Translations under genes and position numbers: made by a program
Shown: positions 18,504 through 26,950 of the stretch, one piece after another
Layout of the letters: every line of letters begins with the position of its first letter
Position numbering within the stretch: the stretch's first letter is position 1
Notes under the pieces: model-generated
What the model saw: only the letters and a program-made list of their open reading frames with translations
The model's database searches: none
What the model was told of the DNA's origin: nothing
From: an alpha proteobacterium SCGC AAA536-K22
GTDB lineage: Bacteria; Pseudomonadota; Alphaproteobacteria; Puniceispirillales; Marisalimonadaceae
DNA length: 64,000 nucleotides
Direction: 5' to 3'
Assembly: GCA_000421325.1 (NCBI GenBank)
Contig: ATWQ01000007.1
Span: forward strand, 1-64,000

Positions 18504-18537
18504 AATTAAACATGACAAGTATAAGGGGAGTTTATAA

Positions 18538-19305
18538 ATGTCTTTTTTAAAATATTTAATACCGGCTACATTATTAGCTGGACTTCCAACACTTGCTTAT
18601 GCAGGATCCCACGCTAGTGGTAACCTGGATCCAAGCGATTTTGTTGGTATAAGTTTTTGGATAATATCTATTGCCATGGTTGCAGCAACTGTTTTTTTCT
18701 TAATGGAATCATTGAGAGTTAAAGGCAAGTGGAGAACCTCTCTAGTTGTTGGTGCTCTTGTTACATTAGTTGCGGCTGTTCACTATTTTTACATGAGAGA
18801 TGTGTGGGTTTCCACAGGTGCATCACCTACTGTATTTAGATATGTCGACTGGATTATTACAGTTCCATTACAAATGATTGAATTCTATCTAATATTAGCT
18901 GCGTGTACAGCAATAGCAGGTGGAGTTTTCTGGAGATTATTTGTTGGTTCATTAGTAATGTTAATCGGTGGATATCTTGGTGAAGCTGGTTTTATTAACG
19001 CTACACTAGGTTTTGTTATTGGAATGGCTGGTTGGATATTCATTCTTTATGAAATCTTTGCAGGTGAAGCTAGTAAAGTTAATGCAGCCGAGGCTCCAGA
19101 TTCAGTTAAAACAGCTTATAACACTATGAAATGGATTGTTACTATTGGATGGGCAATCTATCCTATAGGTTACTTTATGGGATATATGGCTGGTGGTGCA
19201 GACGCTGACAGCTTAAATGTTGTTTATAACTTAGCTGACGTAGTTAACAAAATAGCTTTCTGTTTGGCTATATGGGCTGCTGCTACTGCAGAATCAGACG
19301 CATAA
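18538..19305 (+). CDS. Proteorhodopsin, blue-absorbing light-driven proton pump
   Basis: A 255-residue seven-helix rhodopsin with a cleavable-looking N-terminal signal (about residues 1-22, ending AYA). Key positions, offset +7 from the reference proteorhodopsin, are all present: His82 (counterion partner), Asp104 (proton acceptor) in RYVDW, Thr108, Glu115 (proton donor) and Lys238 (retinal Schiff base) in VVNKIAF. The DTE pattern marks a proton pump. The spectral-tuning residue equivalent to 105 is Gln112, which in proteorhodopsins gives blue absorption, typical of clear open-ocean or deeper water. It has a strong ribosome binding site and its own terminator, and it is followed by the retinal-synthesis genes. 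Confidence 0.98.
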   Translation: MSFLKYLIPATLLAGLPTLAYAGSHASGNLDPSDFVGISFWIISIAMVAATVFFLMESLRVKGKWRTSLVVGALVTLVAAVHYFYMRDVWVSTGASPTVFRYVDWIITVPLQMIEFYLILAACTAIAGGVFWRLFVGSLVMLIGGYLGEAGFINATLGFVIGMAGWIFILYEIFAGEASKVNAAEAPDSVKTAYNTMKWIVTIGWAIYPIGYFMGYMAGGADADSLNVVYNLADVVNKIAFCLAIWAAATAESDA

Positions 19306-19325
19306 ATTCTAATTTATAAATATTA

Positions 19326-19359
19326 AAAGCCTGTAGGTAAAACTACAGGCTTTTTTTTT
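19326..19359 (+). terminator. Rho-independent terminator after proteorhodopsin
   Basis: An 11-bp perfect stem, AAAGCCTGTAG (19326-19336) pairing with CTACAGGCTTT (19343-19353), has a 6-base loop and runs into nine T residues (19351-19359). It begins 20 bases after the proteorhodopsin stop. This is the clearest intrinsic terminator in the window, and it separates the opsin transcript from crtI, which starts 40 bases further on. Confidence 0.92.
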
Positions 19360-19399
19360 AATCTATTTCAAATTCAAGATGAAGAAATTTTAGGAAATA

Positions 19400-20896
19400 A
19401 TGGACGGACCAGCAAAAGTACAAAGTAAAATAAATAGTATTGTTATAGGTGGAGGTTTTGGAGGAATAGCAATAGCCTTAAGGTTAAGAGCTCTTGGCCA
19501 TCAAGTTACGTTATTAGAGAAATTAAGTTGTCTAGGAGGTCGGGCACAAGTTTTTAAGAAAAATGGATTTAAACATGATGCTGGTCCAACAGTAATCACT
19601 GCTCCTTTTTTGTTTGATGAACTTTTTGAATTATTTGGCGAAAACAGACAAGACTATGTCGAATTCAAACCACTAGATCCATGGTATAGATTTCATTTTC
19701 ACGATGGTCAAACCTTTGATTACTGTCAAACTGTTGAAAAAACTAAAAAGGAAATGGAAAAATTTTCTGTTGAAGATGCAAAGAATTATGAAGGTTTGTT
19801 AAAAGCGTCAAAATCAATTTTTGATGTTGGCTTTACTAAGCTTGCAGATAAACCATTTAATTCATTTTTCTTTATGTTGAAACAAATCCCTTCTCTTCTA
19901 AAATTAAAAAGCTATTTAACTGTTTCTCAATTAGTGAATAAATATATCAAAAACGCTAATCTCAGAGCAGCATTTTCAATACATCCATTGTTGGTAGGTG
20001 GTAATCCTTTTTCTACAACTTCTATTTACGCTTTAATCCACTTCTTAGAAAGAAATTGGGGAGTGTACTTCAGTATGGGTGGAACTGGAAAATTAGTTGA
20101 AGAACTAACAAAACTTCTTCAGCGTTCTGGTGTCGAAGTAAAGTATAATATAGATATTAAAGCTGCATATCAAAAGAATGGTAAAATTGAAAAATTAGAA
20201 AGTATGGATGGAGATGTTTTTTTTCCGGACAATATTGTTTTTAATGGAGATCCACCAACTTTTTACAAAGAAATTTTAAAATCTAAAAGTTTATTTGAAA
20301 AAAGAAAAAAATTTTTACCAGAGAAGTTTACTACCTACTCTATGGGAATGTTTGTTTTATTTTTTGGAACAAAAAAACAATATCCTGATATTGCTCATCA
20401 TTCCATATGGTTGGGAAAAAGATTTAAAAGCTTATTGAAAGATATTTTTGATAATAAAACTTTAAGTGAGGATTTCTCTCTTTATATTCACAGACCAACT
20501 GCGACAGATAAAAGTTTTGCCCCTGACGGTTGTGATAGTTTTTATGTTTTATGTCCAGTACCTAATCTACAGGGTAACATTGATTGGAACGTTGAAGGTA
20601 GTAAATTACAATCTAGAATTGTTAAAGCTCTTGAGCTTACTATTTTACCTAACTTGCAAGAGAATATATCAGATGAATTTTTTATGACCCCTGTTGATTT
20701 TAAAAATAATTACCGTTCTACCCATGGTGCTGGTTTTTCAATTGCACCAAACTTCTCTCAATCAGCTTGGTTTAGGTATCATAATAAAGACCCTCATATT
20801 AATAATTTATATTTTGCTGCAGCAGGAGCACATCCTGGTGCAGGTGTTCCGGGTGTTTTATCATCAGCTAAAATTGTTGAAAAACTTATCAAATAA
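19400..20896 (+). CDS. crtI: Phytoene desaturase
   Basis: Desaturates phytoene stepwise to lycopene, using FAD. The N-terminal dinucleotide fold is clear: VIGGGFGG (GxGxxG-type, residues 15-22) and Glu40 at the end of strand 2. The CrtI segment GGRAQVFKKNGFKHDAGPTV follows. The C-terminus has the carotenoid-oxidoreductase signature NNLYFAAAGAHPGAGVPGV. The length of 498 is normal. The ribosome binding site AGGAA is at 19392-19396. It starts a four-gene run crtI-crtB-crtY-blh with gaps of 12, 1 and -4 bases, almost certainly one operon. Confidence 0.96.
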   Translation: MDGPAKVQSKINSIVIGGGFGGIAIALRLRALGHQVTLLEKLSCLGGRAQVFKKNGFKHDAGPTVITAPFLFDELFELFGENRQDYVEFKPLDPWYRFHFHDGQTFDYCQTVEKTKKEMEKFSVEDAKNYEGLLKASKSIFDVGFTKLADKPFNSFFFMLKQIPSLLKLKSYLTVSQLVNKYIKNANLRAAFSIHPLLVGGNPFSTTSIYALIHFLERNWGVYFSMGGTGKLVEELTKLLQRSGVEVKYNIDIKAAYQKNGKIEKLESMDGDVFFPDNIVFNGDPPTFYKEILKSKSLFEKRKKFLPEKFTTYSMGMFVLFFGTKKQYPDIAHHSIWLGKRFKSLLKDIFDNKTLSEDFSLYIHRPTATDKSFAPDGCDSFYVLCPVPNLQGNIDWNVEGSKLQSRIVKALELTILPNLQENISDEFFMTPVDFKNNYRSTHGAGFSIAPNFSQSAWFRYHNKDPHINNLYFAAAGAHPGAGVPGVLSSAKIVEKLIK

Positions 20897-20908
20897 AAGA
20901 GTGCATTA

Positions 20909-21811
20909 ATGGACAGCCATATTGATAATGCTAAATTGACACTCAAAAAAAATGGAAAAAGTTTCTATTGGGCAGGTAAATTTCTATCAGAGGAATATAT
21001 AAATAGAGCTGCTGAATTATATAGTTTTTGTAGAGCTTTAGATGATATTGCAGATAGTGGTGATCCATCGTCACTTAAATGTCTTAATGATATAAAGTTA
21101 AATCTCAATAATAACTCATATTTAGGTATAGAAGACATATACTCAGTTAAATATCCTAAATTCTTTAATCCCTTTTCTAAGAAAGCAGCAGTTGATTTAA
21201 TTGACGGTCTTATTTTAGATCAGGACAGTATTTTATTTAAAAATGAATCTGAGCTAATAAGATATTCTTATCATGTTGCAGGAACTGTTGGATTAATGAT
21301 GTGCGACGCTTTGAAATGTGAAAATGAAAATGCAAAACTATTTGCTATCGACCTTGGAATAGCTATGCAACTAACAAATATAGCAAGAGACGTTTTAGAG
21401 GATGCCAAAATGGGAAGGAGATATTTACCTTCTTGTTGGATAGATAATATTTCCCCAGAAGAGATTGTTTTAGCAGTTAAAAAAAATGATAAAAAAAAAT
21501 ATGACAAGATATCTCAAGGTATAAAAAAACTACTAATATTAGCTGATAAATATTACATTAGTGGGACAATGGGTTTCAGATTCTTATCCTTTAAAACAAG
21601 GATGGCTATTTCAATCGCTTCTGGTGTTTATAGACAAATAGGTGTTCAATTAAAGAGTAATAATTATAATTGGTACAATGGACGTCAAGTAACTTCTACT
21701 TCAACAAAAGTAAAAATTACATTAATAAAAATTATGGAAGAAGTTTTTAAAAGAAAAGTAATTAAAGACCATCAGTCTGAACTTCATAAATTTGTAAAAG
21801 AGCTTATTTAA
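20909..21811 (+). CDS. crtB: Phytoene synthase
   Basis: Condenses two geranylgeranyl diphosphates head-to-head to phytoene. Both Asp-rich Mg-binding motifs are present: DDIAD (residues 45-49) and RDVLED (161-166) within NIARDVLEDAKMGRRYLP. The segment YHVAGTVGLMM is also typical. The length of 300 is normal. It is the second gene of the carotenoid operon. A GGPP synthase (crtE), needed to supply its substrate, is not present in the window. Confidence 0.96.
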   Translation: MDSHIDNAKLTLKKNGKSFYWAGKFLSEEYINRAAELYSFCRALDDIADSGDPSSLKCLNDIKLNLNNNSYLGIEDIYSVKYPKFFNPFSKKAAVDLIDGLILDQDSILFKNESELIRYSYHVAGTVGLMMCDALKCENENAKLFAIDLGIAMQLTNIARDVLEDAKMGRRYLPSCWIDNISPEEIVLAVKKNDKKKYDKISQGIKKLLILADKYYISGTMGFRFLSFKTRMAISIASGVYRQIGVQLKSNNYNWYNGRQVTSTSTKVKITLIKIMEEVFKRKVIKDHQSELHKFVKELI

Positions 21812-21812
21812 G

Positions 21813-22913
21813 TTGAAAAGTAAATGCGTTAATATTATCGGAGGCGGATGTGCTGCTTTATCACTAGCTAGATTAAGTGATCATTTGCCAGATTACAGTT
21901 TCAATATATATTCAGGTGACAAATCTAAGGTAAATGACAATCATTATTGGGGGTTTTGGAAAACTAATGTAAACGTTGATGCCTATCACCACGCTGATTA
22001 TACTTGGTCAAAATGGGCAATTAATACAAATATTTCTAGCCATGTCCTTTCTTCTCACAAGTACCCTTATTGCGTAATAAAAAGATATAAATGGCTAAAT
22101 TATTGTAAAAGTGAGTTCAAAAATTCAAAAATAAAAGTATTTGATGAAAATATATTTGAAAAAAATGGTGAATTATTTTTAAATAATAAAAAAATTACTG
22201 GTGATATAATACTTGATAGTAGACCTCCTGATAATTTATCAAACGTATTATTACAACATTTTGAAGGGTTTGTAGTTACTTCAAAGAAAGATGTTTTTGA
22301 CAAAGAAACCGTTATTTTAATGGATTTTAGATGTGATCAATCCAAAGGAATGCATTTTATCTATTTACTACCGTTTAGTAAAAAACAAGCTTTAGTTGAG
22401 TCGACAATATTTTCCAAAAATATTGAAAGTAAAAAGTTTTACTCAAGTGAAATTTCAAAATATCTTAAAAAATACTTTAATTTGACTCAATTCACTAAAA
22501 GTAACTTCGAAAAAGGTGTAATACCGATGCACTATATTTCTTCAAATTCAAAGGGAAGGTATAATATTGGCACAAGAGGAGGGGCAGTAAGACCATCATC
22601 TGGATATGCTTTTACTTTCATTCAAAAACAAGTAAATCAAATCATAGAGCAAATAAGTAAACGAAATACAATTGATACTAAAATTCATAAAAATATAGAT
22701 TTATTCTTAGATAAAATCTTTATTGATGTGTTAGCCAAATTTCCTGAAATAGCACCAAAGATATTTACAAATTTCGCGAGTAGCATTAATGGAGATGAAA
22801 TGGCAAAATTTATGTCTGGAAACTCATCGTTGGTTACAACTTTTAAGATAATTCTACATATGCCTAAAATACCTTTTATAAAATCTTTTTTTTCTGTTGT
22901 TACTCGACGATGA
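21813..22913 (+). CDS. crtY: Lycopene beta-cyclase, CrtY type (TTG start)
   Basis: Cyclises both ends of lycopene to beta-carotene. An N-terminal nucleotide-binding motif IIGGGCAALSLA (residues 8-19) and the CrtY segments DSRPPD and FIYLLPFSKKQALVESTIFS are visible, with TRGGAVRPSSGYAF near the C-terminal third. The length of 366 is usual. The start is a TTG one base after the crtB stop; the nearby ATG is out of frame. The end overlaps blh through ATGA, suggesting translational coupling. Confidence 0.9.
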   Translation: MKSKCVNIIGGGCAALSLARLSDHLPDYSFNIYSGDKSKVNDNHYWGFWKTNVNVDAYHHADYTWSKWAINTNISSHVLSSHKYPYCVIKRYKWLNYCKSEFKNSKIKVFDENIFEKNGELFLNNKKITGDIILDSRPPDNLSNVLLQHFEGFVVTSKKDVFDKETVILMDFRCDQSKGMHFIYLLPFSKKQALVESTIFSKNIESKKFYSSEISKYLKKYFNLTQFTKSNFEKGVIPMHYISSNSKGRYNIGTRGGAVRPSSGYAFTFIQKQVNQIIEQISKRNTIDTKIHKNIDLFLDKIFIDVLAKFPEIAPKIFTNFASSINGDEMAKFMSGNSSLVTTFKIILHMPKIPFIKSFFSVVTRR

Positions 22914-23731
22914 TTAATTTTTCGCTGAATTGGTGGGACTATATTGCATTATTTTCAATACTCTTTATAGGTATCCCTCATGGAGCTTTTGATGGAGCTA
23001 TTTCTATTACATTGGGGTATACCAAAAAGTTAAGATTACAATTATACTTTGTCTTAACTTATATACTTGTGTCGGGTGTAGTAATAATACTTTGGTATTA
23101 TTTACCTGTAATTACTTTAATTTTATTTATTTTAACAAGCATTTTTCATTTTGGTTGTGGTGATTTAGACTGGAATAAAAGTAAATTTTATTTTATCGGC
23201 GGATATGTTCATGGATGTTTGATTGTTTTAGGTATCATATTTTTAAACAAAATTGAGGTAAATAGTTTCTTTGAAATACTTTCAGGAGACCAATTATCTT
23301 TATTATGGACAAGTTTATATTTAGGATTATTTTTCTGGATTATTGCAATAACGTATATTTGTTTAAACTATACTAAAATTAATATTTCAAATAATTATAT
23401 CAAGTTAGCACTATCTATTTCGTTAGTAGTTTTGTTACTTCCACCTTTGCCTGCATTCGCCATATATTTTTGTTTAATACATAGTTTTCACCATATCAGG
23501 AGAACTTTACCTATATTAGTAGATTTTATGGAAAAACAAAAAGCAATATTCCTAATGATAATTTTTTCTATCTTAAGTTGGGTTAGCTGTGGAATAGCTT
23601 TCTATTATTTGTCAAATTTAAACACTTATCCTGATACAATAATAAAAGTTACTTTCATTGGACTTGCAGCATTAACTTTCCCACACATGATTTTAGTAGA
23701 CGGTATTTTTAGATCAAAATTTAAAATTTAA
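22910..23731 (+). CDS. blh: Beta-carotene 15,15'-dioxygenase, Brp/Blh family
   Basis: Cleaves beta-carotene centrally into two retinals, the chromophore of proteorhodopsin. It is an integral membrane protein with about eight hydrophobic segments. The conserved iron-binding histidines are recognisable: His24 in GIPHGAFD, His80 in SIFHFGCGD, His191 and His194 in HSFHHIRR, and His259 in FPHM. The length of 273 is normal. As the last gene of the operon, it completes phytoene-to-retinal synthesis. The enzyme needs iron, relevant to the Fur-type box upstream of the locus. Confidence 0.95.
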   Translation: MINFSLNWWDYIALFSILFIGIPHGAFDGAISITLGYTKKLRLQLYFVLTYILVSGVVIILWYYLPVITLILFILTSIFHFGCGDLDWNKSKFYFIGGYVHGCLIVLGIIFLNKIEVNSFFEILSGDQLSLLWTSLYLGLFFWIIAITYICLNYTKINISNNYIKLALSISLVVLLLPPLPAFAIYFCLIHSFHHIRRTLPILVDFMEKQKAIFLMIIFSILSWVSCGIAFYYLSNLNTYPDTIIKVTFIGLAALTFPHMILVDGIFRSKFKI

Positions 23732-23745
23732 TCATAATAATTTTT

Positions 23746-24699
23746 TCAAAAAGTTAAGTGGGTACTTAATGCTGAAACTGTCAATATTAATCCTGGAATT
23801 ACATTTGACTTAAAAATTTTTAAAGGATTATTATTTTCTAAATTTTTTAATTTAACAACTTGATTTACATAATGAAATCCGCAGAGAAAAACTCCTATAA
23901 ACCATATATAATTAGCGTTTAGTAAATATCCACTTAATAACAACAACAAAAAGGTAATCGTATAAGAGCTTCCTACAAAAATATTTAAAAAATTTTTAGC
24001 AGAGACTGCTGAGTTTTTAACACCTAAAACTTCATCTTCATTTTTGTCCTGACAGCCATAAATAGTGTCATAGCCAATGATCCAAAACATAGTAGCAAGG
24101 TACATCATTAATATACCTAAATTCCATTCTTCATTAGCAGAAGACCATGCAGTTGGAACTGCCCAGCTAAATGTTAATCCTAAAAAAATCTGAGGCCATT
24201 TAGTAAATCTTTTTGCTAAGGGATATATTATGATTAATGGTATTGCTGAAATTGCAACAAACCATGTAAAAACATTAAGCTGGTATAAGCAGAAAAAACC
24301 AATCAACAACATTGTTATCAAAAAATATGAAGCTTTTAGATTTGAAATTTCTCCATTAGCTAGTGGTCTATTGTTAGTTCTTGAGATTTTTTTATCGATA
24401 TCTTTGTCCCACATATCGTTGATTGTACATCCGGCAGCTCTCATAACTATTGAACCTACTAAAAATATAAACATAAGTTTAACACAATTTAGTAAATCCA
24501 AACTAGTCAAAGGAAGTACCCACCATCCAGGCAATAGAAGAAGCCAAAAACCAATAGGCCTATCGAATCTGCCTAGTCTTATCCATTTTATCGAGCTTTT
24601 AGGAAAAATAGACCACCAGCCGTCTTGCAAAATATCTGAATTATTTTGTTTTGGCATGTTCATGCATAATGCAATATCATCATAATTTGGGGGAATCAA
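23746..24699 (-). CDS. ubiA: 4-hydroxybenzoate polyprenyltransferase (ubiquinone synthesis)
   Basis: Attaches the polyprenyl chain to 4-hydroxybenzoate at the inner membrane. The first Asp-rich motif is NDMWDKDID (residues 94-102), followed by SRTNNRPLANG; the second is DTIYGCQDKNED. Multiple membrane helices are present. The predicted length is 317, but the true start may be Met13 (24663) or Met15, since the family usually begins shortly before the DILQDGWW segment. It converges with blh (14 bases) and is divergent from rsmE. Confidence 0.95.
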   Translation of the reverse strand: MIPPNYDDIALCMNMPKQNNSDILQDGWWSIFPKSSIKWIRLGRFDRPIGFWLLLLPGWWVLPLTSLDLLNCVKLMFIFLVGSIVMRAAGCTINDMWDKDIDKKISRTNNRPLANGEISNLKASYFLITMLLIGFFCLYQLNVFTWFVAISAIPLIIIYPLAKRFTKWPQIFLGLTFSWAVPTAWSSANEEWNLGILMMYLATMFWIIGYDTIYGCQDKNEDEVLGVKNSAVSAKNFLNIFVGSSYTITFLLLLLSGYLLNANYIWFIGVFLCGFHYVNQVVKLKNLENNNPLKIFKSNVIPGLILTVSALSTHLTF

Positions 24700-24740
24700 T
24701 CTACTATGAAATTTAATTTTAAGAATCTGGATTTTCTGAA

Positions 24741-25502
24741 ATGTTAGATTTATCGTATCAGGCTAAAATTAGGTTATATGTTCCTTATGAACTGATGTTG
24801 AGAAAAACAATAGAATTAAACACAAAACAATCTCATTACTTAATAAACGTAATGAGAAAAAAAATACATGACACTATCTTAGTTTTTAATGAAGTTAATG
24901 GTGAATTTTTAGCAGAAATACAATCATATAATAAAAAATTAATATCAGTTGAAGTGATAAAAAAAACAAGAAATCCAGAAGAAAAAACTGACGTTTGGAT
25001 ACTCTTTGCTCCTGTAAAGAAAGCACCTACAGAATATATAATACAAAAGGCAACGGAATTAGGAGTTTCAAAAATACTGCCCATAGTTACAGAACGAACT
25101 ATAACTAAAAGTTTAAACTTAAAAAGATTTCAAGATATTGCTATTGAAGCATCAGAACAATGTGAAAGAATTACTATACCTAAAATCTTCCCTCTACAAA
25201 AACTTTATGATGTTATTGATAAATGGGGAGATAAAAGAACCATTTATTATGCTGATGAAACTATGAGACATGAAAAACAATCTACAAATAATTTTAACAA
25301 ATTAATTAAAGCTCCTAGTGGCGCTATTTTAGTTGGCCCAGAAGGTGGTTTTACCATGAAAGAAAAAAGTTATTTAAAACAAAAAAAGTTTATAATTCCA
25401 ATTAATTTTGGTCAAAGAATCCTAAAATCTGATACTGCAGTGATTACTGGTCTCGTATTTTGGCAGACATTAAACGGTGACATGAAAACTATTTTTAAGT
25501 AA
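24741..25502 (+). CDS. rsmE: 16S rRNA (uracil1498-N3)-methyltransferase
   Basis: Methylates U1498 of 16S rRNA with SAM. The SPOUT-family signature VGPEGGFTMKEKSYL with the downstream FGQRILKSDTAVITGL knot region is intact. The N-terminal PUA-like domain (residues about 10-75) includes HYLINVMRKK. The length of 253 is normal. The rsmE-gshA order is typical of alphaproteobacteria. Confidence 0.95.
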   Translation: MLDLSYQAKIRLYVPYELMLRKTIELNTKQSHYLINVMRKKIHDTILVFNEVNGEFLAEIQSYNKKLISVEVIKKTRNPEEKTDVWILFAPVKKAPTEYIIQKATELGVSKILPIVTERTITKSLNLKRFQDIAIEASEQCERITIPKIFPLQKLYDVIDKWGDKRTIYYADETMRHEKQSTNNFNKLIKAPSGAILVGPEGGFTMKEKSYLKQKKFIIPINFGQRILKSDTAVITGLVFWQTLNGDMKTIFK

Positions 25503-25595
25503 ATAATTAAACTTAGAATAGTTGTTAACAAAAAATTATATTGTATTTTAAATTTATATTTTTTAATAATTACGCTAATCAACTATGAGGCTGTA

Positions 25596-26942
25596 ATGCT
25601 AAGAATAGAAAAACAAGATCTTCTCAAATGGTTTGCAGAAGGTGCCAAACCCAAAGAAAATTGGAAAATTGGAACAGAACACGAAAAATTTGTTTTTCAT
25701 ATAGATAACTTAGAAAGAGTTGGATATTTTGGGAAAACAGGTATTAGTGATTTGTTAAATAAGCTTGCAAGAGAAAATAATTGGGAAAAAATATTAGAAA
25801 ATAATAATACAATAGCTTTAAAAGACGAAACCGGTGCATCTATTTCACTCGAACCTGGTGGTCAGTTAGAATTATCTGGGACACCATTAGATAATTTACA
25901 TCAAACATGTAAGGAGACTGGTAAACATCTTAAAATGATGAAAGAGGCTATGAAAGAACTTGGTTTGTCAATGATAGGTCTAGGTTATGATCCTAAATGG
26001 TCGCGTTCTGATCAAAAGTGGATGCCCAAGGGTCGTTATGAAATTATGAAGAATTATATGCCTAAAGTTGGTCAATTAGGATTAGATATGATGCTTCGCA
26101 CTTGTACCATTCAAGTCAATCTTGATTATTTAAATGAAAAAGATATGGTTCAAAAATTTCAAACATCTCTTGCTCTGCAATCAGTTGCAACGGCTCTTTT
26201 TGCCAACTCTCCTTTTATTGAAGGTAAAGATAGTGGCTATTTATCATCTAGGGCAATTGTATGGACTGATACAGACCCTGATAGAACTGGTGTTCCGCAA
26301 ATTGTTTTTGATCCTAATTTTGGCTATGAGAAGTGGTTAAACTATATTCTTAATGTACCAATGTATTTTATATACAGAAATGGTAAATACATCGATGTTT
26401 CAGGTAAATCTTTTTTAGATTTTATGGACGGACGATTGGAAGGGTTTGAAGGTGAATATCCAACAATGAAAGATTGGGAAGATCATATAACTGTAGCTTT
26501 CCCTGAAGTAAGACTTAAGCAATACCTAGAAATGAGGGGTGCTGATGGAGGCCCTTGGAATATAATATGTGCCTTACCAGCATTATGGGTAGGATTACTC
26601 TATGATAGTGAATCTCAATCTGAAGCTTATAACCTCGCTAAACCCTTTATGAATACAAATGTACTTGAAGAAGGCAGAATTTCAGCAGCTAAATTTGGGC
26701 TAGGAGGCAAGCTTGGGAATAAACCAATTCAAGATATTGCTTTAGAAATGTTAAGAATATCAAGTTCTGGCCTAGAAAGACGTAATCAACTAGATAATAG
26801 AGGTATGGATGAAAGGCAGTTTCTAGATCCTTTGTTTGATATTGTTAAAAACAAACAAACTGGAGCAGAAAAATTACTTCAAAAATATAATAATTCTTGG
26901 AACAGAGATATTAATAAAATATTTACTGAAAATGCATTTTAA
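25596..26942 (+). CDS. gshA: Glutamate-cysteine ligase, plant/alphaproteobacterial type
   Basis: First and rate-limiting step of glutathione synthesis, joining glutamate and cysteine with ATP. The start region NWKIGTEHEKFVF and the segment ISLEPGGQLELSGTPLDN are signatures of the plant-like GCL family common in alphaproteobacteria, as is MLRTCTIQVNLDY. The length of 448 is normal. It is 93 bases downstream of rsmE and converges with tldD, 8 bases away. Confidence 0.95.
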   Translation: MLRIEKQDLLKWFAEGAKPKENWKIGTEHEKFVFHIDNLERVGYFGKTGISDLLNKLARENNWEKILENNNTIALKDETGASISLEPGGQLELSGTPLDNLHQTCKETGKHLKMMKEAMKELGLSMIGLGYDPKWSRSDQKWMPKGRYEIMKNYMPKVGQLGLDMMLRTCTIQVNLDYLNEKDMVQKFQTSLALQSVATALFANSPFIEGKDSGYLSSRAIVWTDTDPDRTGVPQIVFDPNFGYEKWLNYILNVPMYFIYRNGKYIDVSGKSFLDFMDGRLEGFEGEYPTMKDWEDHITVAFPEVRLKQYLEMRGADGGPWNIICALPALWVGLLYDSESQSEAYNLAKPFMNTNVLEEGRISAAKFGLGGKLGNKPIQDIALEMLRISSSGLERRNQLDNRGMDERQFLDPLFDIVKNKQTGAEKLLQKYNNSWNRDINKIFTENAF

Positions 26943-26950
26943 ATACTTAT

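Larger units (their letters stand above)
18127..18537. other. 411-bp intergenic region upstream of proteorhodopsin
   Basis: This is the longest gene-free stretch in the window. It holds a Fur-type palindrome (18341-18355), a plausible promoter (18459-18488), a 16-bp palindrome over the predicted start site (18488-18503), and a strong ribosome binding site AAGGGGAG (18523-18530). A minus-strand 64-codon frame at 18256-18450 looks like a chance reading (Phe/Ile/Asn-rich, no motif). The first 200 bases show nothing I can name; a small RNA cannot be excluded. Confidence 0.7.

Noticed and set aside
24230-24685. Plus-strand 151-codon frame within ubiA
   Set aside because: Antisense shadow of a conserved membrane enzyme.
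25513-25528. Imperfect ICE-like sequence before gshA
   Set aside because: TTAGAA is followed by TTGTTA rather than TTCTAA, so symmetry is lost.
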